From: Chalara sp. BL73
Taxonomy: Eukaryota; Ascomycota; Leotiomycetes; Helotiales
NCBI GenBank assembly: GCA_918026815.1
Contig: CAKJVC010000147.1
Location: 372,001 to 436,000 of the forward strand
Length of the DNA: 64,000 bases
Direction: 5' to 3'
Part shown: positions 48,456 to 57,705 of the stretch, piece after piece
How the letters are laid out: each line of letters opens with the position of its first letter
Position numbering within the stretch: the first letter of the stretch is position 1
Notes under the pieces: generated by a model
Databases searched by the model: none
What the model saw: only the letters and a program-made list of their open reading frames with translations
What the model was told of the DNA's origin: nothing
Position numbers and translations under genes: made by a program

Positions 48456-49661
48456 ATGGCCTCTAACCCGCCATCTGGGAGCTCAACACCCCTCACGCAA
48501 TTTACTCAACAAACCAAGACCGCAGAAGACATCCTCAAGAACCAGACCGTGGGCCTGGTCGCGCTGTCAGATTACCGCAAGCGGCGCGCGGAGGCGATCG
48601 AGCAGAAGGAAAAGGAATCTCAGGATGTGCTGCTTGGTGGGAATAGCGGGCGCGGTACACCAGGCACGGCGACGCCAGACCGGTGAGTAGCATTCTTGCA
48701 ACCCAGTGGGGCAGGTTGAGAGCAGGGCTAATTGTTTAGTGCAGTGCATCTACACCCAGCGAGCCCGTGAAGAAAAAGGCGAAGAAGAAGAAAATAGGAC
48801 CGAAATTATCCTTCGGTTTTGGAGAGGATGACGAGGAGGGCGAGAGCACGGAAGCAAATGAGACTTCGAGATCTGCGACGCCTGCCGGAGATGGTCCCAA
48901 GAAGAAGAAATTACATAATTCCTCGATCGCGCCACCGAAGGCGCTGACGAAGGCGGCGCTGTTGAAGGAGGCGCAGGAGAGGGAGGTTTTGAGGAAAGAG
49001 TTCCTGGCGAGGCAGGAGTTGGTGAAAGATGCGGAGATTAATATCCCGTTTGTGTTCTACGATGGGACGAATATACCTGGTGGGGTGTGTAGGATCAAGA
49101 AGGGTGATTTTGTGTGGGTTTTCTTGGATCGAAGTAGGAAGGTAGGTGCAGAATTGGGGGTCGGTGAGAAGGCCAATTCAAGAAGAGAATGGGCGAGGAT
49201 TGGGGTGGATGATTTGATGATGGTGAGAGGAAGTATTATCATTCCTCATGTAGGTCTCTCTTTCTTATTGTGGCTTTAGGGCAGGTACTGATGATGTACA
49301 GCATTATGACTTCTATTACTTCATCATCAACCACTCCCTCGGACCAAGTAATCGTGTCCTATTCGACTATAGCGCTGAGCCACCTTCATTGGGCACAGCC
49401 AACCCACCAGAAACTCCTGACTCCGAGACATACAACCCTCTAAGCAATCCATCCAAAGCGAAACCCAGCAAAGAAGACCAGAAGCCAGATTTAGAAGGCG
49501 CGAATGACGATCCTACATACACAAAAGTCGTCGATCGACGATGGTATGAACGAAATAAACACATCTTCCCGGCTAGCGTATGGCAGGAGTTTGATCCGGA
49601 GAAAGACTATCAGAAAGAAGTGAAGCGGGATGCGGGAGGTAACGCATTCTTCTTCTCATAA
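48456..49661 (+). CDS. XAP5/FAM50-family nuclear protein
   Basis: Exons 48456-48682, 48745-49249 and 49302-49661 give 363 aa. The N-terminal half is charged: [20 protein letters not shown] with [12 protein letters not shown], then a Lys-rich nuclear-signal candidate (KKKAKKKK) and [14 protein letters not shown]. The XAP5 domain occupies the C-terminal half: [52 protein letters not shown] joined to [12 protein letters not shown], and [20 protein letters not shown] followed by FDPEKDY. Family knowledge: FAM50A/XAP5 proteins are nuclear and associate with the spliceosome. The ATG at 48456 is the first ATG in the open frame. Confidence 0.93.
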
Positions 49662-49815
49662 CCACCTAGAAGCTAAAAAAAGAGTTAAACTGGGATACAT
49701 GGAGAACTGTAGGATATGTTAGCTATATACCCTGAAAGCAAGGTAGCCGATGCTTCATGTTACCCAATCGTCTACTGTTTACATTATTATACTGTGCATC
49801 GTATAATGTGTTGTC

Positions 49816-50577
49816 CTAATAGAACAAGCAGCACAGGAGCCGCCACAGTCCCCAAGCAACCCCCATGAGGATCCAGCCAGGCCAGAGGACGATGAGCGCG
49901 CAGATATACCCTCCACCCATGACGAAGGCCATTAGTTCAAATGAGAGTTTTTTTCGCAGCTTTTCTGACGCTCGCCAGCCGAGCATGCCTACTTGCTTCA
50001 TTCGCAGGAACAGCTCCTTGCTCAGAACGGAAGAGCCATAGTAGGTCTGGGCCAGCAGCAGTCTTGAAGCTAAGTTGCACACTCTCAGCATGAACTGTGA
50101 GGTGTAAAAGCTGTGGAGGAGTATGAGCTGGGAAAGGTAGTAGCCATGGCTTAGCAGTAGCCGAGAAGCGTACAGGCCATGGGTTTGGAAAAATTGAGAG
50201 GCGTATAAACTTCGGTTCAGCAAGAGCTTAGCAGCATCGGGACCATGGCTTAGCAAAAACTGCAAGGTATAATATCCGTTGATCAGCACCATGTCAGATA
50301 TTCTGAAGCCCCAACTCAACAAAACGCCCAAAGCCAAGCAGCTTTGTTGGAAGATGATAGCAAGAATGAGGTGTATCCTCAGGGCAGAGAAAATGACGAT
50401 TGTGATGCCGAAGAACTGTTGGAGGATGGTCGCAAGGAGCCGGAGGTTTGTTATCGTTGGTGCAAGGACAGAAATGTAACTAGCATTGTGTGTAACTGTT
50501 ACGATGGTCATGCTTGCGGTCTGTGATCTAGCTTTGACTTTGGCCTTGATCGAAGATATGGTTGATGGAAGTGTCAT
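49816..50577 (-). CDS. Hydrophobic protein built of 11-residue repeats
   Basis: Single exon, 253 aa from the ATG at 50577; the frame is open further upstream but only with non-ATG starts. After a basic N-terminus (IKAKVKARSQTASMTIVTV) and a hydrophobic stretch (LRLLATILQQFFGITIVIF), about twelve contiguous 11-residue units follow. Examples are HGLYASRLLLS, HGYYLSQLILL, HSFYTSQFMLR, WGFRISDMVLI and LGWRASEKLRK; positions 2 (often Gly), 4 (aromatic), 6 (Ser) and 8-10 (Leu) are most alike. A C-terminal membrane segment (VMGGGYICALIVLWPGWILM) ends the protein. I recognise no named family. An 11-residue period suits an alpha-11/3 helix lying along a membrane or lipid surface, as in perilipins or synuclein; this is inference. 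It converges with the XAP5 gene 154 bp away. Confidence 0.72.
   Translation of the reverse strand: MTLPSTISSIKAKVKARSQTASMTIVTVTHNASYISVLAPTITNLRLLATILQQFFGITIVIFSALRIHLILAIIFQQSCLALGVLLSWGFRISDMVLINGYYTLQFLLSHGPDAAKLLLNRSLYASQFFQTHGLYASRLLLSHGYYLSQLILLHSFYTSQFMLRVCNLASRLLLAQTYYGSSVLSKELFLRMKQVGMLGWRASEKLRKKLSFELMAFVMGGGYICALIVLWPGWILMGVAWGLWRLLCCLFY
49951..50346 (-). repeat. About twelve 33-bp coding repeats (11-aa units)
   Basis: On the plus strand, sequence resembling CCATGGCTTAGCA recurs at 33-bp spacing; near-identical copies start at about 50146 and 50251. Eight units between 50017 and 50280 are clearest, with two further diverged units on each side. All keep the reading frame of the encoded 11-residue repeats. 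Confidence 0.85.
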
Positions 50578-51686
50578 AATGGAGGCCCTTGTGGGAGAAC
50601 CACTGAGCCCAAGACAAATGGCAGGAGGGCCAGAAGCCGGAAGGCGACGAGGACACGGTGATCTTACCAAGGACCTTTTGGTGGAAAGGAGGATTGTGGG
50701 TTAAATGTAAAAGAGATGTTGTTAAGGGTTTACTTCTGCATAGGAGGAGAAGCCGGGGAACATGTGATGGCCTGTCGATAAAGATTGCACATCACTTGGA
50801 TTTCTGCTCAGAATGGCCAAACATCTATATGGTTCTGGAGTATACATAACTGCCGTCTTCTCCTGATATGGGAATGGAGGGTTACCGCGCTCACTCTATC
50901 GCACGTTGTCCTACATGACCATTCATCCACGACATGGAAACATGGTGAGACTTGATTGGATCCTATCAAAGCATTGGACCACAATCACTTTCCGCCACCC
51001 GCTATGCATATTCCAACAACACTACACTCCCTTACAAGCATTAATTTCTGCATAACAAAGTAACATCTCTCCTTTCTAGTCGCCAGTCCCTAAGGCTCGC
51101 ATAACTGGAACATGCGCTCCGAAGCCATTCAGGAAAAGGCAGTAGGCTTGTGGGCAAGAAACGGCTAGAATATGGTTTGACAAAAAAGGTTGATCGACAG
51201 GACCGTGGGGTGATGCGTGGGTTTAGTTGGCTCAGTGTATACTAAGTACATAGCTCTAGGGCACTTATGGTTGGATTGACTTGTGGGTCAAGAAACCTCA
51301 ACTCAGGAGTGGGATGAACATAGGATTCCTATGATCATGCTTGGCAGTCGCCGTGTTTACTGCTTGAGCTCTGCTAATGGTTGAGCACAAGATCAAAACA
51401 GGTCTTTGCTTCTTTAGAGACAGGAAATAGCAGTTATCTCATCAATTTTATAATCTGCTATTATCTTGATAAGCGTAGTTCATCTGATGTTCAATATGGC
51501 GGCGATGAGGAACATATAAGTCTTTAATTCAGGTTTGTAGCTGCAAAAAGACCTACGTGTAGACCTCTATCCTCCCAGGGTTGTTACAATATATTATCCC
51601 CTCCGCGATGCTTTGGTACTTGAGAGAGTTCGTAATATTATGTGGAGATATATGTACGGTAGAAGCACCAGGTGGTATGGCCATCA
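50578..51686. other. Spacer, 1.1 kb
   Basis: Contains the promoter or 5' part of the 11-mer repeat gene on the left and the 3' flank of TTC1 on the right. A GTAAGA donor-like site on the minus strand (50665-50670) could mark an upstream leader exon of the repeat gene, but no coding exon can be joined with an ATG. Nothing else is supported. Confidence 0.45.
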
Positions 51687-52618
51687 CTATTGTGCTGGGC
51701 CACCTTGGTTGAAGTTCATGCTGTAACCACCGGTTTTTTCATCTTTGACCATTTGAAAATTGTCAGTTGATAGACCAAAGGGTTTCAATATTCCATTCCC
51801 AAGCTGCTTCAACTTCCCCATCATCTCTCCCATCTCTTTCTCTTGGGCTGCCTTTGTCAGTGGTGGTAGCTTAATCAGTTGCTGTTGGACGATTTTCCTA
51901 TCCGCAGCAGAGAGGTTCGGCATCATGGATAATGCTTTGTAGTCTATATGACATTAGTTCTATTTCCGGAGAAAGATGGTGGAAGTCAGGTACCATCTTC
52001 AGCACCTTGCAGCGCAGCCCAGCCACCCTGCTCACTCCTCGCCCTTGCCCTTCTCATCAAAGCTTTCCCTCGTATCCTCTCGATATCAGCTTCTCTCTTT
52101 CCTTTACTCGAAGTATCTTCTGCTTTCGTGGCGCCTGCACTAATGATCTCTTCATCAGCCTCCTCCTCTTTGATTTCTCCATCACCGACATCAGGGCTCT
52201 CTTCTGAATTATTCCCTTGCAGCTTGTCCAGCCCATCAAGTGCAGCAGTTGCAGCCTTAATTGCTTCTTTCCAGTCCTCAAGCTTTAAATGGCATGCCGC
52301 AATGTTGCTCTTCAGCACCGCGATCTCGTAATCTAGGTAGTTTGGGCATGTTGAGAGTGCTTTATCATAGGTCTCTATCGCATCTTTGAAAGAGGACTTT
52401 GCAAAAAGCTCATTTGCGGCTGCTTTCTGTGTGTTGGATTCTCTAAGGAGGGACTGGGAATGTTGTCAATTGTGTGCTTGCTTGCTTGCTGAGGAGCTAC
52501 TTACAGCTTCTTCCTCTGGAGGGAATCTCACAATCTCTTCTGCCTCTTGAACTTCATCCTTGTTCTTACTTTGTGGCGCCTGCGGTTTCCGCTGGAACTT
52601 CTCAGTGCGCGTTGACAT
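51687..52618 (-). CDS. Tetratricopeptide repeat protein, TTC1-like
   Basis: Exons 52618-52505, 52453-51994 and 51943-51687 give 276 aa. A charged N-terminus (MSTRTEKFQRKPQAPQSKNK, VRFPPEEEA) is followed by TPR helices: ESNTQKAAANELFAKSSFKD, IETYDKALSTCPNYLDYE, LKSNIAACHLKLEDWKEAI. An acidic Glu/Asp insert of about 45 residues comes next. The last TPR is interrupted by the insert and resumes with KALMRRARARSEQGGWAALQ and D-YKALSMMPNLS. The C-terminal segment QQQLIKLPPLTKAAQEKEMG and MMGKLKQLGNGILKPFGLS is the TTC1 signature. Family knowledge: TPR adaptor that can contact Hsp70/Hsp90 chaperones and G-alpha proteins. Role here is inferred from similarity only. Divergent from the HAD phosphatase gene. 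Confidence 0.88.
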
Positions 52619-52908
52619 TGTTGGAGTTGAAGAGGAACTGAGGGGCAGACAGGGGTTGAGTTCAAAATTGTGGGATCCAAATTTCTGACGAACATGCTCT
52701 GCAGTACATTAATCCGACAACGAAGCAGACGAAGCTCGCTGGCTTTTTAGGACAAAAATCAGACTACGTGGCAGGAACTTAGGACGAGGAAGTTCAACTA
52801 TATATAAATCAGTGCATCAAAGTCTCTGGAACAGTAACTCAACACGCAGGACCTAAGTCCTTAACTTGAGTACCCCGCGATCACCCCACGTTGACCTCAT
52901 ATACAAAA
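52619..52908. promoter_or_regulatory. Divergent promoter of TTC1-like and HAD phosphatase genes
   Basis: 290 bp between outward-facing start codons; a TATATATAA lies at 52798-52806, oriented for the HAD gene about 105 bp upstream of its ATG. Confidence 0.55.
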
Positions 52909-53813
52909 ATGACGACGACAAGAACCGAGTATGTATAATACAATTGATGTGGCAGATACCTTCTGGCCTCTAATATCCATAATGTATATCAACCCTAACG
53001 CGAAAATGCAGCTTCCCGCCTGTGCGCGCCTGCCTTTTCGACATGGACGGCCTTCTCCTCGACACCGAAGACAAGTACACCGTCGTAACCAACACCCTCC
53101 TCGAGCGGTACGGCAAAGGGCCCATCCCCTGGTCTATCAAAGCGCAATTGCAAGGCCGTCCTGGCCCCGCCGCAGGAGAGATATTCCACAAATGGGCCCA
53201 GCTCCCCATCACCCCCGAGGAATATGCTAAGGAACTGCAAGTCCTCCAGCAGCAGATCTTCCCTACTGCGCTCCCGCTGCCGGGGGTGGAGCTATTATTG
53301 AAGAATCTGAAGGGCGCTCAGACGGAGCGGGGAGAGAATGTACATATTGCGCTGGCGACGAGCAGTCATTCGTTCAATTTTAAGCTTAAGACGGATCATT
53401 TGACGAAGCTTTTTGAGGTCTTTGAGCCGGAGAGGAGGGTGTTGGGGGATGATGTTAGGATACCGAAGGGACGGGGGAAACCTTCACCAGATATCTATCT
53501 ACTGGCCTTACAAACAATAAACGCGAGTCTGAAGGAAGGCGAGAGACCTGTGTTGCCAGAGGAGTGTTTGGTGTTCGAGGACAGCGTGCCGGGGATCGAG
53601 GCAGGCAGAAGAGCGGGCATGAGATGCGTGTGGGTGCCACATCCAGAACTGCATTTGGAATATAAAGGACGCGAGAAGTATGTCCTGGCTGCGAGGACGG
53701 ATGCAGGCTTTGTAGGAGATGATCATCAGCTTGGGGAGCTGGATGATGGCTGGGCGGATCATTTCAAGAGCCTAGAGGACTTCCCATATGAGAAGTTTGG
53801 AATTGTTTTATAG
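52909..53813 (+). CDS. HAD-superfamily phosphatase (PUDP/HDHD1-like)
   Basis: Exon 1 52909-52928 (20 nt) and exon 2 53012-53813 give 273 aa; the intron is 83 bp. HAD motifs are all visible: motif I FDMDGLLLDTE with the nucleophile Asp and acid/base Asp, motif II ALATSSHS, motif III lysine in KGRGKPSPDIYLLA, motif IV FEDSVPGIEAGRRAGM. A helical cap lies between motifs I and II (GRPGPAAGEIFHKWAQLPIT). The pattern resembles pseudouridine-5'-phosphatase HDHD1 and related fungal proteins. Reaction: hydrolysis of a small phosphorylated metabolite with Mg2+; the precise substrate is unknown. The tiny first exon supplies MTTTRT. The ATG in exon 1 is preferred because the frame in exon 2 lacks an ATG before the catalytic motif. 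Confidence 0.9.
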
Positions 53814-54168
53814 CAGAATGATGGTGTGTAGAAAAGGAGTTAGATATATCCGCCGCATGTAGAGTAGATTAGCCATATAGTTAATTGAAGATTAGCACAT
53901 GAAAGCTCATTATCATTCTAAAGGTGGAAGAGGCCTTCCCCAAAAATCTGGCAAATTTATCTAATGAAGCCCAGTCTATACATATCAATAGTAAAACTTA
54001 CACCAACCCATTATCATCCGGCTCCGAGAATCATTTCCACTAGCTATTCCTCATCATTTATCTTTGAATAGAGCATTTATGAGCCCATACAGTGTCTTTG
54101 CCCTCTTATTTCCATGCGAACTGCTCATCCACCATTACCTAGTAGTTTGAAACCACCACCCTCTCAAT
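53814..54168. other. Convergent 3' region between the HAD and AA9 genes
   Basis: About 355 bp of AT-rich sequence between two converging genes; presumed 3' untranslated ends only. Confidence 0.5.
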
Positions 54169-57064
54169 TTATTCACGGGGGACCCCTCCCCCAATTATAA
54201 AGTGAGATATCGAGCTTTCGATTGGATTAGATGGGAGGAGAGAGCTCGGAGATTGAGATATTGGCGCTGGCTTCGACGTGCTTGGTATTGCTATCGGTTT
54301 AGCGGAGGTGGTTGTGGTTGTAAACTTGCTCACTGTCCGCGTTTGAGAGGATGTTGAAAGGGGGGGCTTGAATTCTGCTGTCATCTCGGGTCCGATCTCC
54401 GTTTGGGAGGGGACTGAGAGGGCTGACGGTGATATGGAAGATGACAATGCGTTAGTTGTAGTGATGAAGGTGAGGGACTCTGATGCCACTACCGCTTGGG
54501 CGGCGGAAGAAGTGGAAGAGTCTAGGAAGGACATTGTACCGAAAGAGGTAGGACTTTCTGTTTGGAAGCTGGATTCAGCTTCTAGCTTGGTGCTTGAACT
54601 CGAGGAAGTTTGAGTTGAAGAGCTGGGCGTAAGGGCCTTGTTCGAACCTGGACCAGCAGAGCTGGCACTCGTGGGTAGTGGTGTTTTTGACGTCGTCGTC
54701 GAACTAGAGGCAGTTGGCACTTTGGCTGTAAGTGTAGTTGATGTTTCGCTGTAGACGGTAGAGCTTGTGGGTAAGGTGTTATTAGATATCGAGGCTCCGC
54801 CTGATGAGATAGATAGACTGAGAGGAGTTCCAGTAAGGCTTGATGAAATCATTACAGTTGAAACAGCAGCTTGGCTTGAATGTTGAGTAGAATTTCCCGA
54901 TAGTGTGCTTTGGTTTGTAGATATAGCCAAAGTTGCCAATGCTGCGCCTTGGCTTAAGGCTTCCAACGTCGTACTAGCCGTTACAAAGATACTTGAGGTC
55001 TGGAGGGAGTTGCTCAAAGCCTTGACATGGGTTGAGAATTGAGAGTCTGTAAACCATATCTCAGATGAACTCGGGGTCGGAGCCGAGCCTATTAAGATTG
55101 TGCTTTGCTTTGACGGAGACAAACTAGAGAGAGCTGTAGTGATGCTTGAAGAAGAAGGTGTGCTGCTTGATGCTGTAGTTTGGTTAGGAAATATAAGTCC
55201 TACGCTTGTAGATGAAGATAATGTTTGAGTAGCGGAGCTAGAGCTACTTGTTGACAATATGCTTGATGGCTGAGGAGAGGTTGCATGCGGGAAATCGGAG
55301 CTTAGTTCTGATGAACTGGTAGATGATATGCTTGTCTGCAGAGAAGAAGCGCTAGAAATTGTTACTGAAAAGCTGGAGGTAGTCAGAAATGAGCTGCCGG
55401 AGCTAGCGACCAGATTAGAGGCTGATACTGGTGCTGCTGAAGTATTAGTTAATAAGGCGTCTCCTTTGATTCGAGAAAGATCAAGTGAATCAACCAGGAT
55501 TGTTGTAAAGCTCACCGTCGGCGTGGGTACTGTTGTTGTGCTCCAAACCATAGTTGTGATAGTCTCCTTTGGAATACGAGGAAATATATATGGTGGATAA
55601 CTTGTCATGACGGCTGATACCGCCGCTAGGCTAGGCTCAGACGATGTGTTTTCTAGGAATACATGATGTGAGTGTGGAGCAGAGAATCGATTCAAGAGAT
55701 ATTGAAGGTGTCCAGCAAATGGAGGCAAAAGCTTGGTAGCTTGGGAACGGCTGGTGGGAGCTGAAGTCATGTTAACCATAATCGCAGTAGTGTACGGAAA
55801 GAAAATAGATTCTGATGATGCGGCCGCCGTCGGCTCAGCAACACTGGTTATAACTGATGCTGCAACGGTTAATAAATTGGAAATAGGCTTGTGCTTACGA
55901 GGAAGGGTAGTCGTCGAAAGGTTATTTAGAAAAACTCCTTGATTGGGGGGTCCGACAAAGTCTCCTTTCGTGCATTCGCCTTCGATTTCCTCACAGCGTC
56001 TTTCCCAGAGATCGCAACCTGAAGAGCCTGTTGGTGGTGCGGAGATGTAACAGACTGTCAACTGATCGTAACAATTTTTGCTTGCCTATCAATGATTAAG
56101 CATGTATCTTCTCAAGGAAGCATAATATATTTCTTACCTTCCAGCATCCATCCTCATCGATGTAAGATTCAGGATCTACGCCCCACCAGTTCCCATTTGT
56201 GACCACAGCATTAGGAGGAAGAAGTCCCTCTGCTTGCACTGGCAATTGAGCTGGAGGTTGACCTTCCGGGAGAGATTCACCAGAGATGGCGGCTGGTCCA
56301 AGTCTAGGGTATGGCCATTTAGGCTCATAGATATCAAAGCGTACAGCTGGCTCATCAATGTTTATGTAACCAGGAATGGGAACCGTGTTCTTCACCACAG
56401 CAGTTCCAGGAGAATCCAAGAAAATCTGAGCACATCCAACATAGAACTGGGGTTCTGGTGGATCTTTATCAGCCTCATGTAAAGCCAAGAGCTCGGGGCG
56501 CACAAGGTAATAACCTCCAGCTAACGCAGAAGGAATGTTGATAGTGAAGAGACCTTTTGTTTCAATTAGCTTTTCAGTGCACCATTGCTTGGTGACTCCA
56601 TCATATGCTTCGTCCCAAATTTTGAACCAGCCATCACCAGTGGCATTGTCGGTCTTTGCTGATACAACGGACTTCATGTACACTGCACAAGGACCTTTGT
56701 GGGATGGATCAATAAACCCAGGCTGAGATCCGTCTGGCCACCATCGGAAGAGAAAGCCGAGGTTTGATGATTGCTTGACAGGGCAAACGCGTTCTACGCC
56801 TTGAGTTCCATCAAATCCTGTGAGTTATTAGCAGCGCGTGGGTTAAGGCTAATTGAAAATTTGAGATCAAATATACTTACCACATGCCATTTCAGATCCT
56901 TGCAGATCAAGGACTGGGTCCGTGGCTCTGCTTCCAGACCGCGGCATTCGAATACAGGTAGCATCACCCTGGTTGGTCTCGTTGATAAAAAGTGTCGTAA
57001 AAACAGTATGGCCGTATACTAGCCTGGCAGCCGCAATGGCGACATGCAATTTCATGAATCTCAT
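54169..57064 (-). CDS. AA9 lytic polysaccharide monooxygenase with long Ser/Thr-rich tail
   Basis: Exons 57064-56881, 56817-56138 and 56085-54169 give 926 aa. MRFMKLHVAIAAARLVYG is a signal peptide that leaves His19 (HTVFTTLFIN) as the mature N-terminal copper ligand. The second ligand is His101 in DPSHKGPCAVYM, and the axial Tyr187 lies in PQFYVGCAQIF after LLALHEA, completing the AA9 histidine brace. VPIPGYINID and FDIYEPKWPYP end the catalytic domain. A short cysteine module follows (about 285-335): DGCWK-ASKNCYDQ, CYISAPPTGSSGCDLWERRC, like modules seen after some ascomycete AA9 domains. The remaining roughly 580 residues are Ser/Thr/Ala-rich and should be heavily O-glycosylated. No carbohydrate-binding module or clear GPI signal is seen; it ends ISHFIIGGGVPRE. 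Role: oxidative cleavage of cellulose or related polysaccharides outside the cell, possibly wall-bound. Confidence 0.94.
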
Positions 57065-57705
57065 TGTACATTGATTGTGTTTCCAATTATCGCATTATTG
57101 GTGCAGTTCGCGAAGAGAATTGGAGAGAAAGATAGTTACACAGCCGTGTTTTATAAGCCCCGAAAAGAGCAGTACAATAACAGTATCATTATTATGACTG
57201 TGTAGTAGTGAGGAGGTTGTAAGTGGAGTGGTTACACCAATGGCTGAGTTTTAACGAATTAAGAATGCCCATTGTGTTCTGATTCGTGATTCGTGATTGG
57301 CACTTGAACGGTATACAATAACACAGGTTCATAGCAGATGGGAGTTTATCGCCATCCATCGGTGACCGTAATAAGTAAATTCACGAACCTGACACAAAGC
57401 CTGAAAAGACTACAATATTTACTCCTACATGAACTTCACCCAGAATCGCAATGGTAAGCCTCAAACATACTTTAGGGTGACAGCCATTTCTGCTCACCTG
57501 TTGAGTACCTATCGAATGAAGCCCTTAGATCCCCTTGACTTTTAGTGTCTGTACGATTTTGTAAAACATCTTTGAAGACATTTAATTTAGGGCTACAGGA
57601 CTGGATCAAGGGGTACCATGAAACCACACCGCGCACTAATTGCTCCATACTCTGAAGCAATGCCACGAAAAGTGGCAAATTGAAGGATTATGAGATATCC
57701 TACAT
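57065..57705. promoter_or_regulatory. AA9 promoter region and TYW1 3' flank
   Basis: About 640 bp holding the AA9 promoter next to 57064 and the 3' flank of TYW1 on the right. A good TATA box is present; no gene is supported. Confidence 0.55.
57149..57155 (-). promoter_or_regulatory. TATA box of the AA9 gene
   Basis: TATAAAA on the minus strand, 85-91 bp upstream of the AA9 ATG, allowing a leader of roughly 50-60 nt. Strong TATA boxes suit inducible secreted-enzyme genes. Confidence 0.6.
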
